Assembly: GCA_014529385.2 (NCBI GenBank)
Contig: CM043950.1
Location: forward strand, 156,953,545-157,017,544
Reading direction: 5' to 3'
Length of the DNA stretch: 64,000 nt
From: Adiantum capillus-veneris
Lineage: Eukaryota > Streptophyta > Polypodiopsida > Polypodiales > Pteridaceae
The position numbers were made by a program, and so were the translations under genes. Below are positions 33,993-45,980 of this stretch, one piece after another. Position 1 is the stretch's first letter. Each line of letters begins with the position of its first letter. The notes below the pieces were generated by a model. It was given only the letters and a program-made list of their open reading frames with translations. It did not search any database and was not told the origin of the DNA.

Positions 33993-35921
33993 TGAGGCAT
34001 GCTTTTCCATGCATGGGAACCCCCCCATATTTTTTTCTCTTTTACCAAAAATATTTCCTATTATATAAGTTACTTTTGATTTTTTCTTCCCTTTTTCACT
34101 AACGTTTTAGCCTTTATTAAATAAATAATACTTATGCTAATCAATCATGATGTAGCATAATAAGTAAGCTTTCTTTGTTGATCTCTCTTTTGACCTTAAA
34201 TATTAAATATATATATATTCTAGTATTTTCTAATATATTTTTTTCATGTATATATATTAGTCCACTCTACCAAATATTTTATTCACTAGTTTTCATTTTC
34301 AAACCTCAACCCCAGTTTCAAATTTCAATAATACCTCCATCTAGATGATTGCCAATCTTTTCAACACTCTAGGTCATGTTTTCATACACATGAAGGAGCT
34401 TACACTTGAAGGCAAGAGAGAAGTCCACTCAAAGGGGACCACCAAAAGACTTTTGCAGCCACAAATAATACATTATTTGGCTGAATTTTTTAAGTAAAGA
34501 AGAACCCCAAATCTGAAGGAGCGTTCAACATGAAAGATGTAGCTCGTGATCTCAACTTTTAGCTCAATTTTTTTCAGAATTTTTGGAGTTATGAACACGG
34601 AGATATGATTTTTGTAGTGGACCCCAGTTTTCTCGTGTAATGGTGACACAGGCCATCCCCACTTTTCTTCCTTCTAGAATGGCTATGGTTCTACAAGTCT
34701 TCAAGCATGATTACAAGAGACAAGGCTCTTTTAATGAGGTCTTGGCTAGTCTAGAGTAATTCTATCACCATTTTTGGAGGATCCATCCTCATCAACAAAT
34801 ATCCACCTTCGACAACCTCTCTTATAATTTTCTTACCTCTCCCTTCTCTCCCTAGTAAGCTTATGTCTATCCAAAGCTAGACTATTGTAAATATTTCCTA
34901 TCCTCTACATCCTACCCACATTCTCTCTTTTTCTCTCTCTATTGACTCTGGTATTTTAAATAATGAGGAGACAAGATGAGAGCCACAGTCACATGCACCC
35001 CATTTTCCTAGTAACCAAAGTGGGACACTCACCTCAAATAGAAATATTGCTAAATCCTTCCCTCCTTCCCTATATAAGGAGGCCATGAGAGCTCACTTGG
35101 GGGAGAGAGAACACACACACACACACACCTATCCATACACACTCTTGTGCTACATGCTTGTAGCATGAACCCTAATCACATAATCACAACACCATCATCA
35201 TCACCATCACCATGCACAAAAGATGAGCACCACACCTCCACACCACTTGTAATTAAGGGTTGAAGGCACAATTTCAAGAAGAAAAAGGGTGGACACACTC
35301 ATGATATTCCTCGCCATCAACTCCCGTCTCTCCATTATGCCTCCTATGATCTTGTTCCCTTCTCATTTTCCTGCCATACGCTACCTATTGTATTCATCTT
35401 TTGCAAGCAATCAACACACTCCATCTTGGTGCCATACTTTGTGTCGCTTTGGATACATCTCATTGTGAGTATGGTATATGCTTGTTCCTTGCCATTTTTT
35501 TTTTCTGCTTATGTTAAGGTGTGCGGATTCGCCACCACCCACACACACACTCTCTCCCTCTCATATTCCTATCATCTTGCTACCTCCATCTTAAGGTGTG
35601 CGGATTCGCCACCTTTTGTATGAGAAGTGAGCATACTTGCATGTATCCCTGACCTTGTTATCTTCCTTACTACATGCACGCGTAGCAAGCCCATTCTCAC
35701 TCACTCACCACTCCTCTCACCTTATTCTCCGACCACCCCATTCTACATTTGGGCGTGGATCTTGAAATTGTTTTCCATGCATGCTTCATTGTGTATATGT
35801 ATGCGTCCTAGCCGCATATCTTGCTAGGTGGTGCCCCTATTGTGTATTCCCCATGATGAGGCCATTGTGCATAGTCTTGGTGTAGAGGCCACCGGGTCTA
35901 TTTTTTCACTTCCGCCTCTCA
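33993..35921 (+). repeat. 5' LTR of the gag-protease element
   Basis: Begins TGAGGCATGCTTTTCCATGC with a short inverted repeat and ends CCTCTCA. A TATA-like CCCTATATAAGGAGG lies near 35071, so transcription probably starts shortly after. Contains (AC)n. Confidence 0.95.
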
Positions 35922-35922
35922 T

Positions 35923-35940
35923 TTGGTGCCCCCACTGAGG
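35923..35940 (+). other. Primer-binding-site-like sequence
   Basis: TTGGTGCCCCCACTGAGG is nearly identical to the site at 30293. Confidence 0.65.
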
Positions 35941-35997
35941 AGGGCTTTTGAAACCCTTCAGTTTACAAGACTGAAAACCCTAAACTATTGTGAATGG

Positions 35998-36195
35998 ATG
36001 AATGAGTATGAAGGATTTTCTAACTGGACGACAGAAGAAGAAGAGCTCCAAGCACAACTAGATGAACTCCGCATCTCTATCGAAGCTCGAGTGCTAGGCG
36101 TAACGGTAATCGATTTGAAGTGGGAGAGTCAACCAACGCGCCGAACCCAGTGGATATACATAGGCCAAGTGCCAAGAAGAAGAAGGAGAAGGTGA
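35998..36195 (+). CDS. Leader ORF 1, basic C terminus
   Basis: ATG at 35998 (MNEYEGFSNWTTEEEELQAQ) gives 65 codons. It has an acidic helical start and ends in an arginine run. It is unrecognised and may be a chance ORF. Confidence 0.3.
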   Translation: MNEYEGFSNWTTEEEELQAQLDELRISIEARVLGVTVIDLKWESQPTRRTQWIYIGQVPRRRRRR

Positions 36196-36235
36196 AAACC
36201 ATGTCCGCAACCTACAACCAACCAACAACAACAAA

Positions 36236-36460
36236 ATGGAAGGAGCTCTGCACAATAGAGAATCAACACTATTCTACTTTGAGAATCGGGTAACTCAAGT
36301 CACCGAGGTAATTATCATAGTCAGTTTTCAAGTCGCACCTGATGCTGCAGCACAGATAACAGAAGCATTGGCTCACACTCTCACTAGAGAAACTAGGGAT
36401 CTACTGAGTTTGTTTCAAGAAAGAACACCACCCTCTCCTACAAGCTTGGACAGTGACTAA
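36236..36460 (+). CDS. Leader ORF 2, unknown
   Basis: ATG at 36236 gives 74 codons (MEGALHNRESTLFYFENRV) with a possible helix (AAQITEALAHTLTRETRDLL). No homologue is recognised. Confidence 0.3.
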   Translation: MEGALHNRESTLFYFENRVTQVTEVIIIVSFQVAPDAAAQITEALAHTLTRETRDLLSLFQERTPPSPTSLDSD

Positions 36461-36477
36461 GCACCTCTAAGCTTCAC

Positions 36478-36696
36478 ATGAATCAGGACAACCTACCTCA
36501 AGACAGATCACACATACCAACACGTGTATGCTCAATCAAGGTAATATTGGACTTGAAGATTCACTACCAGCACGTCATTGACACCATGCCGGGTGGGGAG
36601 CGGTTTTTTGAGGTTCTGGCATCAGATCAACCATTTGTTTTACCTTTGGTACAAGGCAATGTACCGTTTGAAGTTTTAATCTATGTCCTAGTATAA
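36478..36696 (+). CDS. Small pre-gag ORF, third copy
   Basis: ATG at 36478 gives 72 codons and ends 82 bp before the gag ATG. The C-terminal half (FFEVLASDQPFVLPLV, FEVLIYVLV) aligns with the ORFs at 46084-46302 (VGEILASPNPVILPLI, FDVHVFILF) and 30370-46062. The nucleotide sequences have diverged strongly, so the protein pattern appears to be what is kept. Function is unknown. Confidence 0.6.
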   Translation: MNQDNLPQDRSHIPTRVCSIKVILDLKIHYQHVIDTMPGGERFFEVLASDQPFVLPLVQGNVPFEVLIYVLV

Positions 36697-36778
36697 TAGG
36701 GTATACACACCTCCTTGTAAAGAAGAAAAAAATTTTGCAAGTTAAGAAGTGTGTCTTTCTAGCTCTCTCTCAGTAATC

Positions 36779-37414
36779 ATGGCAAGTGTAGCATTTCCAA
36801 CCTTTACTGGTAAGGTGGGCGAGGATGCTGCAAACTTTCTAGACAACTTGGAAATAGCATGTGTCATCTCTCCGAGAGATGATGATGCTTCGCGCTTGCG
36901 CATCTTTCCACTTCTAATGAAGGTGGAGGAAAGATCATGGTACAATGCCTTGGCACAAGAAACCAAGGAACGGTGGGACTTATTAAGGGCAGCCTTTGTC
37001 AAGCGTTTTGGAGAGGGCACAACATCAGAGAAACTATGGCAATTTTTGACAGAGTTGAAGCAGGGCAGTATGCTGGAATACGCATCATATGAGTCAAAGT
37101 TTGTAGATTTATGGGGGCGATGGGTTGCATCGCTAAGAGAGGATGAGGGGGCACCTGATTTCCTAAAGAAGGATCGGTTTGTGGCTGGGTTATGGCCAAC
37201 TCTTAAAGAGAAGGTGAAGGGAAGGTTTCCTGCTACGTATGAGCTAGCAGTTGAAGTGGCCCGCCTTAAAGACAAGAAGTTGTGCCTACAAGCCAGGAAT
37301 ATCGATGGAGAGGAAGCCGTTAGGACCCCACCACCTCTAGCACCACCTACAACAGTCGCCCAGAGGATTCAACCACAAGAACCAATTGAAGATCAGCAAG
37401 ACCTGCTCAACTGA
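36779..37414 (+). pseudogene. Ty3 gag (capsid region)
   Basis: ATG at 36779 (MASVAFPTFTGKVGEDAANF). Gag-domain landmarks include RLRIFPLLMKVEERSWYNAL, FVKRFGEGTTSEKLWQF and KKDRFVAGLWPTLKEKVKG. The stop TGA at 37412-37414 lies in the same frame as the downstream knuckle and protease. It is related to the gag at 47437 (GEPGEDAELFLANF, KKERFIAGLFPDLKVKV). Gag forms the particle and packages RNA. Confidence 0.85.
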
Positions 37415-38690
37415 ATCACCAATCAACTTGAGAATCTCTCAGTCCATTTGATACAACAAGGGCATGCACACAATCGCAACCAAGAGCAAGGGAGAGGACA
37501 ACGAAGGCAAAACCAAGAATACCACTGCTACAATTGTGGGGAGGATGGTCATGGCATGTACTACTGTCCACAACCAAGGAGGTAGAATTTCAACAGAGGA
37601 GCTAGACAAAACCACGTTTCACCACCAAGAGCAAGACCACCACCAACGAGGGCACCACGACAAGCACCACCCGTGCAAATCTTATAACCACCGATTCAAC
37701 CACAACCACCACCACCACCACCACAACTTCTCATTCCACCCTTACCCCCACCACCAGTTGGCAATCAAACAGTAAGCATCATCAGTCTTGAAGGTAAGGG
37801 AAAGGAGAAAGTGGAGGAGGATAAGACCAAGGTTAAAGGAGTAGATGCCATTGGGGTAAAACGCGCTAGGCATGGTGAGTCTTCTCAAAAGGAAGAAAAG
37901 ATGAAGACTAAAGGGGAATCTAGCAAAAAGCCGTCCAAGTCACAACGTAAAATTGACATTGTAGATTTCTCTTTGGGTGAATGTTCTAAACCATATGATT
38001 TGGTTCAAGATGTTTCTGTGCAGGGCCCAAAAATCACCTGGCCCCAGTTACTCCACCTAGCACCTAGGGTGAGGAGACAATGGACAAAGATGGTTAACAC
38101 AAGGCGACCAAAGCCAAAGATAGCTGGGGCTATCTCTGGGAGGAATCTAGACGACATACTACCAGTGATGGATGCTTACATAAAAGGGCAACACATCTCC
38201 AATATCTACATCGATGGTGGCGCACAAATATGCGTCATGAGTGAAAAAATGATGCACCGTTTGGGTTTAGAGGTGAGTCGGCCGGCACCATGCCGAGCCA
38301 AAATGGCAAATAATTTAAAAGTTCAATGTGTTGGTGTCATAAATGCAGTTAGGATAAAGGCATTCAACACCGAGGTAGATGTGGACATCTTTGTCATGCC
38401 ACACAAAGGGGAGGGCTATCCTATCATTCTAGGGAGGCCTTGGCTTATGGCTATGAGAGCTAAGCAGGACTGGGACACTGGCATAATCCAGATGAAGGAT
38501 GCAAAAGGGAGGCCAATACTTTACGACATGAAGATAGGTCAACAACACGACATGGATCTAGAAACCTCCGAGGATGAGTTTTCTAGTGGTGAATCTTCAA
38601 CCGCTTCAGAGGAGGAGTCAACAAGGAGTGAAGGAAGTGATAGCTCCATTGAGGTAATGGGCCTCACATTCAACCACAACAAGGTGGACC
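37415..38690 (+). pseudogene. Zinc knuckle and retropepsin-like protease
   Basis: Same frame as gag. An intact CCHC knuckle (CYNCGEDGHGMYYC) lies near 37527-37570, followed by TAG 37583-37585 and TAA 37685-37687 in a proline/glutamine linker. The protease region at about 38205-38500 reads YIDGGAQICVMSEKM, VGVINAVRIKAF and ILGRPWLMAMRAKQDWDTG. The active-site triplet is DGG rather than DSG or DTG, as in the related pol at 48770. It ends in an acidic, serine-rich stretch. Confidence 0.85.
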
Positions 38691-39470
38691 CTTCAAATTT
38701 GCAACCACATGTGAAAGTGGTGAAGACACTTCAACTACCCCTATGGCACGAGATTGGTAAAAGACTCATGCAGAGAAATGCAATTGAGGTCAACTGGCAC
38801 TTTAGGTTTGCCTTTCTAACTGTGAACATTGTGTGTAACATTAATTTGGGAAGCTCTTTAAGTTGGGTTGCGACAAGAGTGGAAGGATTGACATCAACAA
38901 CCAATGGAATCAATCTAGGACACACCAATCAAGGAAGAATGGTTTTGCATACTAGTGGTAACATGGAGTCATTTTTCAAAATGTGGTTTGCAGTTTATCT
39001 TTTGTACATGGTGGGCTCTCTTGTGCAACAGGCATCAACCATGCAATCTATCCATGTGGGCAACAGGTCTCTATTAATTTGGCATGAAGAAGGAAAACAA
39101 GCAAGATATGAGGATTATGGTTTCTTACTCCCTTTTGGCTATGTGTCTGGACGAGGAAGCCATGCATTGTCCCGTTTTGGAATACTTTCAAGGAATGATC
39201 AAGTTCTTTCCATACCTTCTATCACTTATGCAAGAGTTAATTCTTGTGCAGCTTGTGGACTCAAGAATCATTATAAGTGTGATCTTCAGAAGAGGACATT
39301 ATTCCATACAATGGATTTACGCTTAGTGTGGGACCCAGGTGGACACCGAAAAGAACTTTGGGGAGCCTCATGCTTCCAAGGGATCCATTATTCCCTACAA
39401 GGATCTACCAGCCACCAAGGAGAAATCCTACTCTATTTCAACATGCTCACGAACAGAGCTAGAGGCATGA
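38691..39470 (+). CDS. Unknown open frame replacing RT, RNase H and integrase
   Basis: The protease frame stays open for about 260 more codons, through HEIGKRLMQRNAIEVNWHF, WFAVYLLYMVGSLVQQ (possible membrane segment), CAACGLKNHYKCD (cysteine pair) and LRLVWDPGGHRKELWG. It then runs into the hairpin, PPT and LTR. No polymerase, RNase H or integrase motif is visible. Such a long frame is unlikely by chance, but I recognise no relative. It may be captured host sequence. The 3' boundary with family sequence is near 39455. Confidence 0.5.
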
Positions 39471-39481
39471 ATACCTCTAGC
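39458..39481 (+). other. Hairpin before the PPT, gag-protease element
   Basis: Arms GCTAGAGG and CCTCTAGC (8 bp) enclose the loop CATGAATA, with TGA at 39468-39470. Confidence 0.8.
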
Positions 39482-39484
39482 CTT

Positions 39485-39494
39485 AGGGGGAGGG
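39485..39494 (+). other. Polypurine tract
   Basis: AGGGGGAGGG precedes CTAA and then the LTR start TGAGG. Confidence 0.85.
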
Positions 39495-39498
39495 CTAA

Positions 39499-41430
39499 TG
39501 AGGCATGCTTTTCCATGCATGGGAACCCCCCCATATTTTTTTCTCTTTTACCAAAAATATTTCCTATTATATAAGTTACTTTTGATTTTTTCTTCCCTTT
39601 TTCACTAACGTTTTAGCCTTTATTAAATAAATAATACTTATGCTAATCAATCACGATGTAGCATAATAAGTAAGCTTTCTTTGTTGATCTCTCTTTTGAC
39701 CTTAAATATTAAATATATATATATTCTAGTATTTTCTAATATATTTTTTTCATGTATATATATTAGTCCACTCTACCAAATATTTTATTCACTAGTTTTC
39801 ATTTTCAAACCTCAACCCCAGTTTCAAATTTCAATAATACCTCCATCTAGATGATTGCCAATCTTTTCAACACTCTAGGTCATGTTTTATACACATGAAG
39901 GAGCTTACACTTGAAGGCAAGAGAGAAGTCCACTCAAAGGGGACCACCAAAAGACTTTTGCAGCCACAAATAATACATTATTTGGCTGAATTTTTTAAGT
40001 AAAGAAGAACCCCAAATCTGAAGGAGCGTTCAACATGAAAGATGTAACTCGTGATCTCAACTTTTAGCTCAATTTTTTTCAGAATTTTTGGAGTTATGAA
40101 CACGGAGATATGATTTTTGTAGTGGACCCCAGTTTTCTCGTGTAATGGTGACACAGGCCATCCCCACTTTTCTTCCTTCTAGAATGGCTATGGTTCTACA
40201 AGTCTTCAAGCATGATTACAAGAGACAAGGCTCTTTTAATGAGGTCTTGGCTAGTCTAGAGTAATTCTATCACCATTTTTGGAGGATCCATCCTCATCAA
40301 CAAATATCCACCTTCGACAACCTCTCTTATAATTTTCTTACCTCTCCCTTCTCTCCCTAATAAGCTTATGTCTATCCAAAGCTAGACTATTGTAAATATT
40401 TCCTATCCTCTACATCCTACCCACATTCTCTCTTTTTCTCTCTCTATTGACTCTGGTATTTTAAATAATGAGGAGACAAGATGGGAGCCACAGTCACATG
40501 CACCCCATTTTCCTAGTCACCAAAGTGGGACACTCACCTCAAATAGAAATATTGCTAAATCCTTCCCTCCTTCCCTTTATAAGGAGGCCATGAGAGCTCA
40601 CTTGGGGGAGAGAGAACACACACACACACACACACCTATCCATACACACTCTTGTGCTACATGCTTGTAGCATGAACCCTAATCACATAATCACAACACC
40701 ATCATCATCACCATCACCATGCACAAAAGATGAGCACCACACCTCCACACCACTTGTAATTAAGGGTTGAAGGCACAATTTCAAGAAGAAGAAGGGTGGA
40801 CACACTCATGATATTCCTCGCCATCAACTCCCATCTCTCCATTATGCCTCCTATGATCTTGTTCCCTTCTCATTTTCCTGCCATACGCTACCTATTGTAT
40901 TCATCTTTTGCAAGCAATCAACACACTCCATCTTGGTGCCATACTTTGTGTCGCTTTGGATACATCTCATTGTGAGTATGGTATATGCTTGTTCCTTGCC
41001 ATTTTTTTTTTCTGCTTATGTTAAGGTGTGCGGATTCGCCACCACACACACACACACACTCTCTCTCTCTCATATTCCTATCATCTTGCTACCTCCATCT
41101 TAAGGTGTGCGGATTCGCCACCTTTTGTATGAGAAGTGAGCATACTTGCATGTATCCCTGACCTTGTTATCTTCCTTACTACATGCACGCGTAGCAAGCC
41201 CATTCTCACTCACTCACCACTCCTCTCACCTTATTCTCTGACCACCCCATTCCACATTTGGGTGTGGATCTTGAAATTGTTTTCCATGCATGCTTCATTG
41301 TGTATATGTATGCGTCCTAGCCACATATCTTGCTAGGTGGTGCCCCTATTGTGTATTCCCCATGATGAGGCCATTGTGCATAGTCTTGGTGTAGAGGCCA
41401 CCGGGTCTATTTTTTCACTTCTGCCTCTCA
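39499..41430 (+). repeat. 3' LTR of the gag-protease element
   Basis: About 99% identical to 33993-35921, ending TGCCTCTCA. There is no separate gene inside. Confidence 0.95.
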
Positions 41431-43913
41431 ATACCAACCAACCTTCTGCCATGCTACCCTCCGGATGTGCCTTTTGACGCACATATCCCTTAAGCGTTTT
41501 CATGAAACGCTCTAAGAAGAACATCCATCTAGAATGAACTGTGCCAGCTATTTCCACCTCATCGACTATGTGAACAAGAAGATGCACCTGAATGGTTAGC
41601 ATTGTAGTAGGAAAATGTTTCTCAAACATGCACACAAGCTCCGCAGCATTTAGTTTGGCGAATGGTATGGAGTCTACGTTGATCTCCTTTTGTGAAATCC
41701 ATTGCACCAGCTTTGCAAGTTTGTAGATTGTGTTACGGATGTCGAGAGACAAACATCCCTCAATGGCAACCGGTAAAATAAACTGTAAAGTATGTGCAGC
41801 AATGATATTAAAGTCCACATTTTATGCAATGATATTAAAGTCCACTATGAACGTACCTGACACATTTTATGCCAATCGTGTGACTTCAAACCGGTAAGCT
41901 TTCCTTCTTTAGTAAAACACGTTCGGAGCGAGTGCATTACGCCAGTGGGGGTCCGCAAAGATTGAATGGTCTCTTTTACTTTGCGTTCTTGGGCTCCTGT
42001 GAAAATCCATGGTGCTTTAGGGAGTTTTATCGATCCATCAGACGCTGTTTGCGGCCAATATTGCTCCATACGATCCACATTTCTAAGGTCAACTCTGGCT
42101 CCCAAAGTATCTTTCTTGCCGGTCAGATGGTCCCATAGTAGATTACCCACATTCTTGAATATGTGCATTGGATCGAGCAAGTGATTGATCATGAGTCGGG
42201 GCCAGTATGGTCACTCGTACCATAGAGATAGTCTCTTCATCCCTGGAGGAAATCCGTCATCGCACATCTCCTTCTCCTCTAACCATGCTTGTGCAGACAT
42301 CCTTGGTGGCTCTCTTCCCAAAAAGCCGTCGCGTAACACATGATTCTCTGGAAGATACGCTTGATGACCTTCGTAGATTTGCTTCTTCAGTGAGGGTGCC
42401 CTACGTGCATTCAGTCTAGGTCCACATGTGAGACATGCTCTGTATCCACTTGTTTGAAGCCCTGCATGTATACACATGATAATAGATCAACTATGGGAAA
42501 AAACAAGATTTACAGTGTCTGAGTGAGGAGTGTCAATAGATCACCTGAGCATTCTGTTAGCCCGGGATAGTCATGCATGGTCCACATTAGAATGCCTATG
42601 ATCAAAGCATTCCGTCGTCCTGTGTGTCGGCTCATATCCACCACCTCTATGCCAATCCACAATTGTTGTAGCTCTTCCAATAGTGGACGAAGATACACAT
42701 CCACATTCCCCACTTTATATCGCCCTGGCACAATCAAGCTTAGCCATAGGTGTCCCTTCTTCGTAGTCAACCACGGGGGAATGTTGTAGTTGACGATGAC
42801 AACGGGCCATACACTGTAAGATGTTGATCTTTGACCAAATGGATTTACGCCATCCATAGCCAGGCCTAAGCGCAAATTTCGAGCTTCCCTGGCAAAATCA
42901 AACCATGTTCCATCTATATGTTTCCACGCTACGCAATCTGCAGGAATTCGTAGCACACCATCCGAAGATTTATTCTCCTCATGCCATGATGCTAGGGCGG
43001 CCATGGACTTACATTCGAAGAAATGCTTGATGCGAGGAAGCAGAGGGAAATGTCGCAAAACCTTTTGTGGAATTTTTGTCCCATGGAGATCTACTCGATA
43101 TCTTTTGGAATCACATTTCGCACACTTCTCCATGTCTATGTATTCCCCTCTGAAAAGAATGCAGTCATTAGGACAAGCGTGGATAGAATTGTAATCCATC
43201 CCCAAGTTTTGCAAAATCTTTCTTGCTTCATCTCGGGAATCTGGCATCACATTGTCAGCTGGTAGTATGTGCTCTTTCAGCAATCTACACAACATAAAAA
43301 TATGATACAGTCGTGTAAAAATCTATCAGATCATTATACATTTAGAGTTTTATTAAAGTAAACTAATTGTAATAGATCACCTGAAAAGCGCTGTGACGCT
43401 AGTGTCACTCCATCCAAACTTTGCCTGCATGTTGAGAAGAACCAGGAGTGCTTTCAATCTAGACATACGTGCTCCATTATACAATGGCGTATCGGCTTCA
43501 CTTTTCATATCATCATAGATAAGCCTTTCTGAATCCATGATCGTCTCGATCATTTCATCAATCTCGGGCTCAAACATTGCCTCGTTGGGAATGTGCTCTT
43601 CATGATCATCCCCCGAGCTATCAGAGGCTACATCTTGTGGCCTCACATATGCTGCTTGACCAAAGCGCCTGCGAACACATCTATTGGGTTGCAAGATTGC
43701 TGCTTGTTGGCCAGCGTCAGAGTCCGACGAGTTATAATTGGCAACAACTCGATCTATAATAGATGGATCGAACTCGCCAAATTCGCGAACGTGCTGCAAA
43801 GAAACACGTCTTGTCCGTCGCACAGCTTGCTTGCATTGATTACAAGGACATAAGACCCTCGTTGAGAGATAGGTGTTTCGGTTGGACGGTCCCACATCCT
43901 CGTCGCTACTCAT
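41431..43913 (-). pseudogene. CACTA (TNPD-type) transposase, N-terminal and central part
   Basis: ATG at 43913 (MSSDEDVGPSNRN). A transposase-associated domain (CPCNQCKQAVRRTRRV) ends at donor CAG/GTGATC near 43377. The next exon (from about 43280) carries the transposase core: NLGMDYNSIHACPNDCILFR, CAKCDSKRY, LRLGLAMDGVNPFG and TWFDF. Further exons carry GLQTSGYRACLTCGP (from about 42460) and LLDPMHIFKNVGNLLWDHL (about 42180). The DUF4218-type region follows (FPTTMLTIQVHLLVHIVDE, GSMAEGW), cut at 41431 by the LTR element. It would excise the element by binding its ends. It was probably intact before the insertion. Confidence 0.9.
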
Positions 43914-45545
43914 AATGAGGATAAAAAACTTATAACCTGGACAACAAATTTAATATTCTATTGGCATTCTTCGTCTTATCTCTCTCTCTCTCTCTCTCTC
44001 TCTTTACCTCACATTCTCTAGTCATGTCCAATCCCCGCACACCTCGGTCTAGAGGTGCACGGAGATCAGAACCACCGGCTTATAATCTCGTCTTTATTGG
44101 TCAATACCTATATTTGTGGGTACAAGAAATCTACACACCCACGTCTACATGATACTGCATGTAGTGGACAAAACCCCTTTGCCTCTTCTCTAGCTGTAGC
44201 ACTTCACAGTATCTTAACATCTTTTCACAGTAGATCTTTTCACTGTTCGTCTAACTCTAAACCCTAAACCGTAAGTAATTCTTGCGTGGACTCGATCTAA
44301 CGTAAATAAGCGTAAATCTAAATAAACGTAAATCTAACTAAAAATAAACCTAAATCTAATTTAACGTAAGTCTACATCTAACCTAATCTTTAACGTCTTT
44401 TGGGATAGTTTCCTACGACGTTAAAACTCTCTTCTTCTTGTGTGTGTGTGTGTGTGTGTGTGGGTAAACCTAAATAAACCTAAGTCTAATCTAATATAAC
44501 ATAAATCTAAATGTAACGTAAATTATGTTATATTAAAAACAAAGAACTAAACTAACAAGGATTATAAGAACCTTAAAATTGATTTAACACATAAATTTTC
44601 ACATAACTCGGCAAGAGTTGGCATTCTCATCACTAAAGATGTGAGAGTTAACTTCTGGCGGTGATGCTGCCTCATCTCCATCCACATCTGACGACAGCAA
44701 TTGGCCCTTTAGACCGTTCTTGCTCTTGTTACTAACTTTGAAGTTGCTGTTGAATGACTAGAGGTTGTCTAGATAGTCATTGTGTCGGGGATGTAGTGAC
44801 TCTTGCCGCCCTGAAGATCCACCTTCTTCCCTATCTTCTGAAGACATTTCACCAGTACTTTTGGATCGACGGAGCCCACCATGAGTGAAGGCAGCAATAC
44901 CCTATATTCCATTGAGGGCTTTCTTCACCCGCTTCATGCAGGCATCGCAGTCTATGGAGACCTAAATCTAATCTAATATAACGTAAATCAAAATCTAGCG
45001 TAAATAAACATAAATCTAGTTAAAAATAAACCTAAATCTAATTTAATGTAAGTCTACATATAACCTAATCTTTAACGTCTTTTAAGATAGTTTCCTACGA
45101 CGTTATAACTCTCTTCTTCTTGTGTGTGTGCGCGTGTGTGGATGTGTGTGCCAATAAAAAGAGATAAATGATATAACCTTTCTATCACCCATGCCAAGTA
45201 TGATAGATTGATTATGCCATTTCCCTCTTGAATAATAGGTCTTGAGTTCAACTCCTCGTCGGCTAGATCTTTAGGTCTTTTAATTTTAATTAGTTTCCTA
45301 CGACGTTAAATTAGTTTCTCTCTCTTTCTCTCTCAATGTGTGTGCGTTTTTTTGGATCGTATGCATGTTTTCTCTCTCTTTTCCTCTCTCAATGTGTGCG
45401 TTTTTTGTTTATGCATATTCTCTCTCTCTTTTCCTCTCTCAATGCGTGCGTTTTTTGTTAATGCATGCGCTCTCTCTCTTTTTCTCTCTCAATGTGTGTG
45501 TGCATTCTTTGTTTATGTATGTGTGTGTGCGTTTTTGTTTTTGTT

Positions 45546-45599
<54 letters not shown>

Positions 45600-45703
45600 A
45601 ACACTATGTGTGTGTGTGAGAGAGAGAGAGAGGGAGAGAGAAAGAAGGGAAGGGAACATGAGAATGAGGAGAGGGAAGGAGCATACCTGGCTCTCCTTCC
45701 TCT

Positions 45704-45734
<31 letters not shown>

Positions 45735-45737
45735 GAG

Positions 45738-45783
<46 letters not shown>

Positions 45784-45877
45784 GGGAGAGCGTTACCTGC
45801 TCCTTGGTTGAGGGCGCCGAAAAACTCAGATCTGAGATCTGAGTTTTTGGGCGCGCTCGGTTATTTTTTTAGCCCAG
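43914..45877. other. CACTA upstream region: microsatellites and a duplicated AT-rich block
   Basis: A block of about 130 bp (CTAACTAAAAATAAACCTAA to TTCCTACGACGTTA..CTCTTCTTCTTGTGTG) occurs at about 44333-44460 and 45015-45130; its TTTCCTACGACGTTA part recurs near 45292. Microsatellites: (CT)n 43979-44004 and 45550-45595, (GT)n 44440-44461, and (GA)n 45619-45640 and 45739-45780. No convincing gene; 44590-44960 shows only decayed fragments. Confidence 0.8.
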
Positions 45878-45980
45878 CCGGCATCGCTATGAGCGTCGCA
45901 AATTTACAAAGAAATTTGCGACGCTCAAAGCGACGTCGGGAATTATTTTTTTTGAGCGTCGCTGTGTGAGCGTCGCTAAT
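45878..45980. repeat. CACTA subterminal repeats, right end
   Basis: GAGCGTCGC motifs in both orientations match the left-end set. An inverted repeat, GAGCGTCGCAAATTT..AAATTTGCGACGCTC, lies at 45891-45928. Confidence 0.9.

Larger units (their letters stand above)
33993..41430 (+). mobile_element. Non-autonomous gag-protease LTR retrotransposon, innermost level
   Basis: LTRs of 1,929 and 1,932 bp differ at about 16 positions plus small indels (about 0.9%), with TSD ATAC. The 3.6-kb interior carries leader ORFs, the small pre-gag ORF, gag, a zinc knuckle and protease. An unknown open frame replaces RT, RNase H and integrase. Hairpin, PPT, PBS and LTR layout match the Tat-like element at 29683-55418 and element A, so it probably uses their enzymes. 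Confidence 0.95.

Noticed and set aside
34000-35921. Short plus- and minus-strand frames within the LTRs
   Set aside because: Each occurs identically in both LTRs at non-coding positions and shows no domain.
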